64,000 nt of DNA from Mycobacterium botniense (lineage in GTDB: Bacteria > Actinomycetota > Actinomycetes > Mycobacteriales > Mycobacteriaceae): contig NZ_BLKW01000002.1 in the NCBI RefSeq assembly GCF_010723305.1, positions 1,736,001 through 1,800,000 on the forward strand, read 5' to 3'. The notes beneath the pieces are model-generated. The model had not been told where the DNA came from. It saw only the letters and a list, made by a program, of their open reading frames with translations, and searched no databases. The translations under genes were made by a program, and so were the position numbers. Every line of letters starts with the position of its first letter. Within the stretch, counting starts at the first letter, position 1. This document shows positions 18,738 through 27,278 of the stretch, piece by piece.

Positions 18738-19097
18738 GTATTCTGGCTGCGCGTTCCCCGCGCCCAAGCCGCACGCCTACGACCGGTGTGGCCAGTTTCG
18801 GCTCACCAACGCGACACCGCGTTTCGCGGGTTCGGTGTGGCCGCTCGGTGCGCCGGGAATCGATCTGGCGCCCTTGCGATTTACGACGGCTTCGTCGGCA
18901 GCATGATTGTTCGGGAAGACGTATCGATCCGGCGACGTATGCGATGACCACCTTCAATGCGTGCTGTTGACCTATCAGCGTGACCACATGCTGGTAGATC
19001 AGGCCAGCGTCACGGTCACGACCGGACCAGGAGGATTCATGCGAGAAGAGCTGCCGTTGGCAGGCGCCAGGCACGGTCACTCCGGGGAACTGGTCCG
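18738..19097 (+). pseudogene. Decayed coding remnant between mce2R and yrbE2A
   Basis: 360 bases in which protein-like stretches continue only by switching frame: CGQFRLTNATPRFAGSVWPL, then AIYDGFVGSMIVREDV in a second frame, PATYAMTTFNAC in another, and LLTYQRDHMLVDQASVTV running to a stop overlapping the yrbE2A start. This looks like one former gene with several frameshifts. I do not recognise the family. It could instead be non-coding spacer; a homology search with the stitched translation would decide. Confidence 0.45.
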
Positions 19098-19895
19098 ATG
19101 ACCACCCACACCGCACTCGCCAACTATGTCCGTGACCAAATTCAGCCGGGGGCGGAAGCGGTTGGCGGGTTTTACCGGATGTGCGTGCTGACCGGGAAGG
19201 CACTGTGCCGACCGCGTTTCCAGTGGCGCGAGGCGATCCAGCAGGGCTGGTTCATCACGAGTGTCTCGTTATTGCCGACCATCGCCGTGGCGATTCCGCT
19301 TACCGTGCTCATTGTCTTTACCCTCAACATCTTGCTCGCCGAGTTCGGCGCCGCCGATATCTCGGGGGCGGGTGCTGCGCTGGGCGCGGTCACTCAGCTC
19401 GGCCCGATGACCACGGTGCTGGTGGTGGCCGGGGCCGGGGCAACAGCCATCTGCGCCGATCTGGGTGCGCGCACCATCCGCGAAGAGATCGACGCGATGG
19501 AGGTGCTCGGCATCGACCCCATCCAGCGGCTGGTGGTGCCCAGGGTGGTCGCCTCAACCTGCGTCGGGACCTTGCTCAACGGTGCCGTGATCACCATCGG
19601 GCTGGTCGGTGGTTTTCTCTTCGGCGTCTACATCCAGCACGTTTCGGCTGGTGCCTACGTTGCGACCCTCACCTTGGTCACTGGTTTGCCTGAGGTGATC
19701 ATCTCCGTGGTCAAGTCGGCCATGTTCGGTCTGATCGCCGGCCTGGTGGGCTGTTACCGCGGACTGACCACCAAGGGCGGAGCCAAGGGCGTCGGGACCG
19801 CCGTCAACGAGACCTTGGTGTTATGCGTACTCGCGCTGTTCGCCGTCAACGTGGTGCTGACCACGATCGGCGTGCGATTCGGGACGGGGCGCTGA
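19098..19895 (+). CDS. yrbE2A: YrbE2A, Mce2 transporter permease
   Basis: 265 residues, matching Rv0587 in length. MlaE/YrbE permease with five or so hydrophobic segments and the family loop EEIDAMEVLGIDPIQRLVVPR (about 132-152), plus the C-terminal GLVGCYRGLTTKGGAKGVG. Forms the inner-membrane permease with YrbE2B for the Mce2 lipid importer. First gene of an eight-gene operon. Confidence 0.93.
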   Translation: MTTHTALANYVRDQIQPGAEAVGGFYRMCVLTGKALCRPRFQWREAIQQGWFITSVSLLPTIAVAIPLTVLIVFTLNILLAEFGAADISGAGAALGAVTQLGPMTTVLVVAGAGATAICADLGARTIREEIDAMEVLGIDPIQRLVVPRVVASTCVGTLLNGAVITIGLVGGFLFGVYIQHVSAGAYVATLTLVTGLPEVIISVVKSAMFGLIAGLVGCYRGLTTKGGAKGVGTAVNETLVLCVLALFAVNVVLTTIGVRFGTGR

Positions 19896-19896
19896 C

Positions 19897-20775
19897 ATGT
19901 CCGAAGTGTCAGCGATTGGTGTGCTCCGGGCCCGCTACCCCCGGACCGTCGCCGCCGTGAACCGCTACGGCGGCGCCGCAGCCCGGACGCTCGAGCAGAT
20001 CGGGAGTTTCGCGCGGTTCACCCGCATCAGCGTCGGGCAGGTGTGGTGGGCGCTGAGCCGTTACCGCAGGGAGACGCTGCGGCTGATCGCCGAGATCGGC
20101 ATGGGCACCGGTGCGATGGCCGTCATCGGCGGCACCGTCGCGATCATCGGCTTGGTGACGTTGTCCGGTGGCTCACTGATCGCCATCCAGGGGTTTGCAT
20201 CGCTGGGCAATATCGGGGTCGAGGCGTTTACCGGATTCTTCGCCGCGTTGGCCAATACCCGTGTCGCGGCGCCAATCGTCGCCGGGGTGGCGCTGGCCGC
20301 GACGGTCGGCGCGGGCGCCACCGCCCAGCTGGGCGCCATGCGCATCAGCGAAGAAATCGACGCGCTGGAAGTCATGGGCATCAAATCGATCTCGTTTCTG
20401 GTGTCGACCCGGATCCTGGGGGGGCTGGTGGTGATCGTGCCGCTCTACGCCCTGGCGCTCGACATGGCTTTCACCTCGGGACAAGTCGTCACAACAGTGT
20501 TCTACGGGCAGTCAAACGGCACTTACGAACATTACTTTCGCACTTTCCTGCGTCCCGAGGATGTCGGTTGGTCGGTCGTGCAGGTCGTCGTCATCGCGGT
20601 GATCGTGATGATCACCCACTGCTATTACGGGTACACGGCCAGCGGCGGCCCGGTCGGCGTCGGCAGGGCCGTCGGTCGATCGATGCGTTTCTCGCTGGTG
20701 TCGGTGGTGATCGTTGTCCTACTCGCTGAGCTGGCGCTCTACGGCGTCAACCCGAACTTCAACCTGACCGTGTAA
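19897..20775 (+). CDS. yrbE2B: YrbE2B, Mce2 transporter permease
   Basis: 292 residues; MlaE/YrbE permease. Conserved loop EEIDALEVMGIKSISFLVSTR (about 151-171) and the C-terminal YGYTASGGPVGVGRAVG segment before the last helix. One base after yrbE2A. The N-terminus is about 15 residues longer than YrbE4B of this window. Confidence 0.93.
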   Translation: MSEVSAIGVLRARYPRTVAAVNRYGGAAARTLEQIGSFARFTRISVGQVWWALSRYRRETLRLIAEIGMGTGAMAVIGGTVAIIGLVTLSGGSLIAIQGFASLGNIGVEAFTGFFAALANTRVAAPIVAGVALAATVGAGATAQLGAMRISEEIDALEVMGIKSISFLVSTRILGGLVVIVPLYALALDMAFTSGQVVTTVFYGQSNGTYEHYFRTFLRPEDVGWSVVQVVVIAVIVMITHCYYGYTASGGPVGVGRAVGRSMRFSLVSVVIVVLLAELALYGVNPNFNLTV

Positions 20776-20780
20776 CCGCT

Positions 20781-21995
20781 ATGGCCGCGCCAGGGACGCC
20801 GACGAAGCTGCGCATCCAGCTTTACCTGGAGGGTGTCGTTCTGCTGTTAGTCGGCGCCGTGGTCCTTGCCCTGGTGTACATGCAGTTTCGGGGCGATTTC
20901 ACCCCCAAGGTCGAATTGACGATGGTTGCCTCGCGGGCGGGTCTGGTGATGGACTCCGGATCGAAGGTCACCTACAACGGTGTCGTAATCGGGCGGGTGG
21001 CCAGCATCTCGCAGCTTGAACGCGACGGCAAGCCGGCCGCCAAGTTCGTGCTGGACGTGGACCCGAAGTACATCCATCTGATTCCGGCCAATGTGGACGT
21101 CAAAATCGAGGCGGCCACCTTGTTCGGCAACAAATTCGTTGCGCTTACGTCACCGAAGAATCCAGTGCCACAACGGATTTCCCCAGGCGATGTGATCGAC
21201 GTGCAGTCTGTGACCACCGAGTTCAACACGTTGTTTGAGAGGCTCACCTCGATCTCCGAGAAAGTGGACCCGGTCAAACTGAATGCGACCTTGTCCGCGG
21301 TGGCGCAGGCACTGGACGGATTGGGCTCCAAGTTCGGGCAGTCGATCGTGAACGGCAACGCTATTCTGGAGCAGCTGAATCCGCGTATGCCGCAGATCCG
21401 CTATGACGTGCGACGGTTATCGGACCTTGCGGACATCTACGCGGCTGCATCGCCCGACCTGTGGGACTTTCTGCAGCACGCGGTGATTACGGCGCACACC
21501 CTCACAGCGCAGCAAGATGAACTGGATGCCGCGTTGTTAGCGGCGGTCGGGGCCGGCAACAACGGTGCTGGCATCTTGCGCAGGGGCGGGTCGTACCTCG
21601 TTCAGGGGGCCCGCGATTTGGTTCCTACCGCCCAGGTACTCGACACCTACAGCCCTGAACTGTTCTGTGCGGTCCGCAATCTTCACGATGTCGCTCCGAA
21701 GGTCGCCAAAGCAGTCGGCGGAAACGGCTATTCGCTGTCAGGTGTTGGGACGATCGTGGCCGCACCCAACCCGTACGTCTATCCGGATAATCTGCCGCGG
21801 ATGAACGCCCACGGCGGGCCTGGTGGGCGACCGGGCTGTTGGGAGACCATCACCCGGGATTTATGGCCGGCACCGTATCTGGTGATGGACACCGGCGCCA
21901 GCATGGCCCCCTACAACCACTTTGAGCTTGGCCAGCCCATGTTCACCGAATACGTATGGGGCCGCCAATACGGGGAGAACACCATCAACCCATGA
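20781..21995 (+). CDS. mce2A: Mce2A, Mce2 importer subunit
   Basis: 404 residues, the length I recall for Rv0589. Anchor about 12-35, MCE domain about 42-120 (MVASRAGLVMDSGSKVTYNG), helical tail, then the MceA-specific C-terminal region with Cys near residues 295 and 355. Subunit of the Mce2 lipid transporter, whose physiological substrate is not settled. Starts 5 bases after yrbE2B. Confidence 0.93.
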   Translation: MAAPGTPTKLRIQLYLEGVVLLLVGAVVLALVYMQFRGDFTPKVELTMVASRAGLVMDSGSKVTYNGVVIGRVASISQLERDGKPAAKFVLDVDPKYIHLIPANVDVKIEAATLFGNKFVALTSPKNPVPQRISPGDVIDVQSVTTEFNTLFERLTSISEKVDPVKLNATLSAVAQALDGLGSKFGQSIVNGNAILEQLNPRMPQIRYDVRRLSDLADIYAAASPDLWDFLQHAVITAHTLTAQQDELDAALLAAVGAGNNGAGILRRGGSYLVQGARDLVPTAQVLDTYSPELFCAVRNLHDVAPKVAKAVGGNGYSLSGVGTIVAAPNPYVYPDNLPRMNAHGGPGGRPGCWETITRDLWPAPYLVMDTGASMAPYNHFELGQPMFTEYVWGRQYGENTINP

Positions 21996-23023
21996 AAATC
22001 ACCGGCACCGCGATCAGACTTGGCACCTTGTGGTTGGTGCTACTGATGTTCACCGTGATGGTCGTTGTGGTATTCGGCCAGGTGCGGTTCAACCGCACCA
22101 CAGCGTACTCGGCGGTGTTCACCAGTGCCAGCGGACTACGGGCCGGGCAGTTTGTCCGAGCCGCGGGTGTGGAGGTCGGAAAGGTCTCCCGGGTGCGGCT
22201 GATCGACGGGGACAGGCGGGTGCTGGTCGATTTCACCGTTGACCGCTCGCTGCCTCTGGATCGGGCGACTACCGCATCGATCCGGTACCTCAACCTGATC
22301 GGCGACCGCTATCTGGAACTCAAACATGGCGACAGCGGTCAGCGACTGGCTCCGGGTGCCACCATTCCGGTCGAGCACACCCAGCCAGCCCTGGATCTGG
22401 ATGCGCTGATCGGGGGGTTTCGCCCTCTTTTCCGGTCGCTGGACCCGGACAAGGTCAACACCATCGCCCAGGCGATCATCACCGTGTTCCAGGGCCAGGG
22501 CGGAACGATCGTTGACATCATCGACCAGACCGCTTCTCTCACAGCGAGTTTAGCCGACCGTGACCACGCGATAGGCGAGGTCATCAACAACCTGAATACC
22601 GTGCTGGCTACTACCGTCAAGCGTCACAAGGAGTTCGACCAAGCAATCGGTGACTTCGAGGAGCTGATCACCGGACTGAAGAACAGGGCCGATCCCCTGG
22701 CGAGCGCGGTGGCGCACATCAGCAGCGCCGCCGGTACCCTGGCCGACCTGCTGGGTGAGGATCGCCCCTTGTTGCACGGCAGCATCGGATACCTCGACGG
22801 CCTCCAGCAGCCACTAATCGACCGGCTGGCGGACGTCGACGACGTGCTGGCAAAGCTACCGGCCGCGTATCGGATCATCGGCCGGGCGGGTGGTCTTTAC
22901 GGTGACTTCTTCAACTTCTACCTGTGCGACATTTCACTCAAGATCAACGGATTACAGCCCGGTGGTCCAGTACGCACCGTCAAGCTCTTTGGCCAGCCGA
23001 CTGGAAGGTGCACCCCGCAATGA
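21992..23023 (+). CDS. mce2B: Mce2B, Mce2 importer subunit (intact)
   Basis: 343 residues. ATG overlaps the mce2A stop (ATGA). Anchor about 8-30, MCE domain about 36-110 (SASGLRAGQFVRAAGVEVGKV), full helical tail and the MceB C-terminus with two Cys (YLCDIS, TGRCTPQ). As I recall, the H37Rv gene is divided into Rv0590 and Rv0590A; here it is one continuous frame. Confidence 0.92.
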   Translation: MKITGTAIRLGTLWLVLLMFTVMVVVVFGQVRFNRTTAYSAVFTSASGLRAGQFVRAAGVEVGKVSRVRLIDGDRRVLVDFTVDRSLPLDRATTASIRYLNLIGDRYLELKHGDSGQRLAPGATIPVEHTQPALDLDALIGGFRPLFRSLDPDKVNTIAQAIITVFQGQGGTIVDIIDQTASLTASLADRDHAIGEVINNLNTVLATTVKRHKEFDQAIGDFEELITGLKNRADPLASAVAHISSAAGTLADLLGEDRPLLHGSIGYLDGLQQPLIDRLADVDDVLAKLPAAYRIIGRAGGLYGDFFNFYLCDISLKINGLQPGGPVRTVKLFGQPTGRCTPQ

Positions 23024-24555
23024 GGACACTGACAGAATCCAACCGTGGCCGCATCGGGCTGATGGGTGTCGTGGTCACGCTTCTCGTTATCGCCGTGGGG
23101 CAAAGCTTCACCAGCGTGCCGATGCTATTCGCCACGCCCATCTACTACGCGCAATTCACCGACACCGGCGGTCTCGGCAAGGGTGACAAGGTGCAGATCG
23201 CCGGCGTCAACGTCGGTCTGGTTCGCTCCCTGGCTATTCAGGGCGACAAGGTCGTTATTGGATTTTCACTGCCGGGAAGAACTATCGGCACCCAAAGCCG
23301 CGCAGCTATTCGCACCGACACCATTCTCGGGCGCAGGAACTTGGAGATCGAGCCCCGCGGTTCAGATCCATTGCAGGCCAACAGCGTTCTGCCATCAGGT
23401 CAGACCACCACGCCGTACCAAATCTACGACGCATTCGTCGACGTGACGAAGGCAGCCACGGGCTGGGACATCGACGTCGTCAAACGCTCACTAGATGTGT
23501 TGTCTCACACTCTCGATCAGACCTCCCCTCATTTGAGTGCCGTTCTCAGCGGTGTCAAGGGTTTCTCCGACACCCTTGGCAAGCGGGACGAACAGCTTAA
23601 GCAGCTGTTGGCCAACGCCAACAAGGTCGCTTCCGTGCTGGGCGATCGCAGCGAACAGATTGATGCGTTACTGGTGAACGCCAACACCCTGCTGGCCGCG
23701 TTCAAACGACGCAGCCAAGAGCTGGAAGCCCTGTTGAGCCATGTGTCGGCAGTGTCAACCCAGATCGTGGGATTGGTTGCGGACAGCCCGAACCTGCACC
23801 ATGTGCTCAAGCAGTTGCGAACAGTTAGCGGTGAGCTGGTCAAGCGTAAAAACGATCTGTCCGATGTGTTGATAATGCTCAGCCGATACACCGCATCCCT
23901 GACCGAGGCTGTCGCTTCCGGCCCGTACTTCAAAGCTATCGCGGTAAACCTGCTGCCCCAGCAAATCCTGCAGCCGTGGGTGGATGCAGCGTTCAAAAAA
24001 CGGGGCATCGACCCCGAGGAGTTCTGGCGCAGCGCCGGGCTACCGGCATTCCGGTTCCCGGACCCCAACGGGATTCGCTTCCCCAACGGTGCACCGCCCC
24101 CGGCGCCGCCGGTGCTGGAGGGTACCCCGGAGCATCCCGGACCCGCGGTCCCGCCGGGATCGCCGTGCTCCTACACCCCGCCAGCCGACGCACTGCCGCG
24201 GCCCGCTAACCCGCTGCCGTGCGCCGTGTCGGACCAAGGCCCGTTCGGTTCGGTTCCCGCCGGCTTTCCGGCCCCGTTCGATGTGGCGGCCTCCGCGCCG
24301 AATCCTGACGGCTCGGCACCGACGCCGGGGGTGCCGATCGCCGGACGTCCCGGGCAACCACCACCGGACGTGCCGGGCACGGCGGTGCCGCTCGCGCCGG
24401 GACCTCCGGGCGCGCGCGAGCCGCAGGGGCCGCCCGGTCCCCTTCCGCCCCCGCCGACGCCGGTGCCGCCCGGACCGCCCGCACCGCCGGGGCCCGGACC
24501 TCAGCTGCCGGCGCCCTTCATCACACCCGGCGGGACGGGGGGCAGCAGCCAATGA
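23020..24555 (+). CDS. mce2C: Mce2C, Mce2 importer subunit with proline-rich tail
   Basis: 511 residues. Start is the ATG at 23020 overlapping the mce2B stop; the longer upstream opening is a shadow. Anchor about 10-32, MCE domain about 40-115 (TDTGGLGKGDKVQIAGVNVG), helical tail, then a Pro/Gly-rich segment of about 150 residues (about 360-511) that Mce4C of this window lacks. The tail may interact with the cell wall or other Mce subunits. Confidence 0.92.
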   Translation: MRTLTESNRGRIGLMGVVVTLLVIAVGQSFTSVPMLFATPIYYAQFTDTGGLGKGDKVQIAGVNVGLVRSLAIQGDKVVIGFSLPGRTIGTQSRAAIRTDTILGRRNLEIEPRGSDPLQANSVLPSGQTTTPYQIYDAFVDVTKAATGWDIDVVKRSLDVLSHTLDQTSPHLSAVLSGVKGFSDTLGKRDEQLKQLLANANKVASVLGDRSEQIDALLVNANTLLAAFKRRSQELEALLSHVSAVSTQIVGLVADSPNLHHVLKQLRTVSGELVKRKNDLSDVLIMLSRYTASLTEAVASGPYFKAIAVNLLPQQILQPWVDAAFKKRGIDPEEFWRSAGLPAFRFPDPNGIRFPNGAPPPAPPVLEGTPEHPGPAVPPGSPCSYTPPADALPRPANPLPCAVSDQGPFGSVPAGFPAPFDVAASAPNPDGSAPTPGVPIAGRPGQPPPDVPGTAVPLAPGPPGAREPQGPPGPLPPPPTPVPPGPPAPPGPGPQLPAPFITPGGTGGSSQ

Positions 24556-26123
24556 GCACCATCTTCGACATCCGTCAGCTTCGGCTGCCGAAAGTGTCCC
24601 GCAGGGCGATAGTGATTGCCTCGGTGGCGGTGATTTCGGCCCTTGTCGCAGCCGTTGCCGGTGCGCAGGTCTATAAGAAGCTCACCACCACCACGGTGGT
24701 CGCATATTTTTCCGAAGCCCTTGGTCTCTATCCGGGCGACAAAGTTCAGATCATGGGCGTGCGGGTGGGGTCGATCGACAAGATCGAACCCGAGGGCGAC
24801 GCCATGCGGATCACCCTGCACTACAGCCGCAAATACAAGGTGCCCGCCAAAGCCACCGCCTCGATCCTCAACCCATCCCTGGTCGCTTCCCGCAGCATCC
24901 AGCTCTCACCGCCCTACACCGGTGGACCGGTGCTGAAAGACGGCGCGGTGATCCCGGTCGAGCGTACCCAGGTGCCTGTCGAGTGGGACCAGCTGCGCGA
25001 CTCCCTGAACAACATCCTCCGACAGCTGGGCCCGACCGCACAGCATTCGAAGGGCCCGTTCGGTGACCTCATCGAATCGGCCGCGGACAGCTTGGCCGGC
25101 AAGGGAAAACAGGTCAACGAGACCCTGACCAGTTTGTCGCGCGCGCTCACCGCCCTCAACGAAGGTCGGGGAGACTTCGTGGCGGTAACGCGCAGCTTGG
25201 CACTATTCATTAGCGCGCTGTATCACAACGATCAACAGTTCGCGGCCCTCAACCACAACCTCGCCCAGTTCACCCGGTGGTTCACCACATCCGACCATGA
25301 ACTGGCCGACACCGTTCAGCGGGTCGACGACGCGCTGGTCACGGTTCGAAAGTTTCTCGACGACAACGGGTCAGTGCTGACTCACGACGTCAACAACCTC
25401 GCCGAGGCCACCACCGCGATCCTGCAACCCGAGCCGCGTGAGGGCCTGGAGACCGCCCTACACGCGCTGCCGGCTTTTGCCGGCAACTTCAACAACATCT
25501 ACCAGCCGGTCCACGGCGCGCTGGTGGGTATGGGTGTGTTCCCGAACTTCGCGAACCCCATCCAGGGCATCTGCAGCGCTATCCAAGCCGGCAGCCGGTT
25601 GGGTTATCAGGAATCAGCGGAGCTGTGCGCCCAGTATCTGGCGCCGATTCTGGACGCCGTCAAGTTCAACTACCTGCCGTTCGGCGTGAATTTGTGGAGT
25701 ACGGCCGCCACCCTGCCCAAGGAAGTGGCCTACTCCGAGGAGCGGCTGCGCCCGCCGCCCGGGTACAAAGACACGACCGTGCCGGGGATCTTTGCCCGAG
25801 ACACTCCGTTCTCGCACGGAAACCATGAGCCGGGTTGGATCGTCGCCCCCGGGATGCAGGGCACGCCGGTTCAACCGTTCACCGCGAACATGCTGACTCC
25901 CGAATCGCTAGCCGAACTTCTTGGTGGACCCGACATCACACCCCCACCCCCGGGAACCACTCTGCCCGGATCGCCGAATGCCTACGACGAGTCCAATCCG
26001 TTGCCGCCGCCGTGGTATCCGCAGCCCCCGCCGCCGCCCAAGGTGGTTCCCGCGCCGTCTTCGGGTGCGGCAGCCGGGCTGCCCGCACCCAATGGCTCCG
26101 CACCGAGTGGGCCGCGCCGATGA
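24552..26123 (+). CDS. mce2D: Mce2D, Mce2 importer subunit
   Basis: 523 residues. ATGA overlap with mce2C. Anchor about 16-38, MCE domain about 45-120 (LGLYPGDKVQIMGVRVGSID), helical tail, paired Cys around 342-362 (QGICSAI, AELCAQY), and a Pro-rich C-terminal tail (from about 455). These parts align feature by feature with Mce4D at 4420-5811. Confidence 0.92.
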   Translation: MSTIFDIRQLRLPKVSRRAIVIASVAVISALVAAVAGAQVYKKLTTTTVVAYFSEALGLYPGDKVQIMGVRVGSIDKIEPEGDAMRITLHYSRKYKVPAKATASILNPSLVASRSIQLSPPYTGGPVLKDGAVIPVERTQVPVEWDQLRDSLNNILRQLGPTAQHSKGPFGDLIESAADSLAGKGKQVNETLTSLSRALTALNEGRGDFVAVTRSLALFISALYHNDQQFAALNHNLAQFTRWFTTSDHELADTVQRVDDALVTVRKFLDDNGSVLTHDVNNLAEATTAILQPEPREGLETALHALPAFAGNFNNIYQPVHGALVGMGVFPNFANPIQGICSAIQAGSRLGYQESAELCAQYLAPILDAVKFNYLPFGVNLWSTAATLPKEVAYSEERLRPPPGYKDTTVPGIFARDTPFSHGNHEPGWIVAPGMQGTPVQPFTANMLTPESLAELLGGPDITPPPPGTTLPGSPNAYDESNPLPPPWYPQPPPPPKVVPAPSSGAAAGLPAPNGSAPSGPRR

Positions 26124-27277
26124 CCCGCGCAGCGACACGGCTGATCCTCGGCGCCGGGCACCGCGGGCTGGTCTTGCTGCTGGCCACGCTGATGCTGAGT
26201 TCATGTACGTGGCGTGGCATCGCGAACCTGCCGTTGCCAAGCGATCGCGGTACCGGTCCTCACCACCTGACGATCTACGTCCAGGTGCCCGACACGCTCG
26301 CGCTGAACACCAACAGCCGGGTGCGGGTCGCCGACGTCTGGGTCGGCACGGTACGTGATATCAGCCTGAAAAACTGGATCGCCACACTGACACTGGACCT
26401 CGATCCGACTGTGCAGCTACCGGCCAACGCGACCGCGAAGATCGGCCAGACCAGCCTACTGGGCACCCAGCACATCGAGTTGGCCGCTCCGGCCCACCCG
26501 TCGCCACGGCCATTGCGGAGTGGCGACACGATCGGGCTGAATCACTCCACGGCGTACCCCACCGTCGAGCGGACGTTGGCCAGCATCGCGGTCATCCTCA
26601 ACGGTGGCGGCATCCCACACCTTGAGCTCATCCAAAACGAGATTCTCAACGTCCTTGACGGCCACGTCGACCAGATCCGCGAATTCCTCACGCGGCTGGA
26701 CACGTTCACTGCCGAACTCAACCGTCAGCGCGAAGATCTCACCCGCGCGATCGACTCCACCAACCAGCTGCTGACAATTGTCGCGAAGCACGACGAGACC
26801 CTCGATCACGTGCTCACAGCGATCCCGCCGCTGATCCGGCATTTCGCCGACGCCCGCGATCTGTTCGCTGACGCCACCGAATCCCTGGGGCGGTTCAGCG
26901 ACGCCGCAAACCGCACCCTGTCCGCGACGCGACCCGGTCTGCACCAGGACTTGCAGTCGCTCCAGCGGCCGCTCAAGCAGCTGGGTCGGGCCTCTCCCTA
27001 TGCGGTTGGCGCGCTGAAGTTGTTGCTCACGGCGCCGTTCAACATCGACAACGTGCCCAAAGTGATCCGCGGCGACTACATCAACGTGTCGGCGACGGCC
27101 GACCTGACGCTGTCCACCCTCGATAACGCGCTGCTGAGCGGCACGGGCTTTTCCGGGATGCTGCGGGCACTGGAGCAGTCCTGGGGACGGGATCCGGGCA
27201 CCATGATCCCCGACGTGCGCTACACGCCGAACCCCAACGATGTGCCGGGCGGACCCCTGGTGGAACGGAGCGAATGA
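26120..27277 (+). CDS. lprL: Mce2E / LprL, lipoprotein subunit of the Mce2 importer
   Basis: 385 residues. The ATG at 26120 overlaps the mce2D stop; the longer opening from 25835 is a shadow. Signal peptide with lipobox MLSSC (Cys about 28) marks it as the acylated MceE subunit. MCE domain about 45-125 (VQVPDTLALNTNSRVRVADV) and helical tail follow. Orthologous position to lprL (Rv0593). Confidence 0.92.
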   Translation: MTRAATRLILGAGHRGLVLLLATLMLSSCTWRGIANLPLPSDRGTGPHHLTIYVQVPDTLALNTNSRVRVADVWVGTVRDISLKNWIATLTLDLDPTVQLPANATAKIGQTSLLGTQHIELAAPAHPSPRPLRSGDTIGLNHSTAYPTVERTLASIAVILNGGGIPHLELIQNEILNVLDGHVDQIREFLTRLDTFTAELNRQREDLTRAIDSTNQLLTIVAKHDETLDHVLTAIPPLIRHFADARDLFADATESLGRFSDAANRTLSATRPGLHQDLQSLQRPLKQLGRASPYAVGALKLLLTAPFNIDNVPKVIRGDYINVSATADLTLSTLDNALLSGTGFSGMLRALEQSWGRDPGTMIPDVRYTPNPNDVPGGPLVERSE

Positions 27278-27278
27278 G

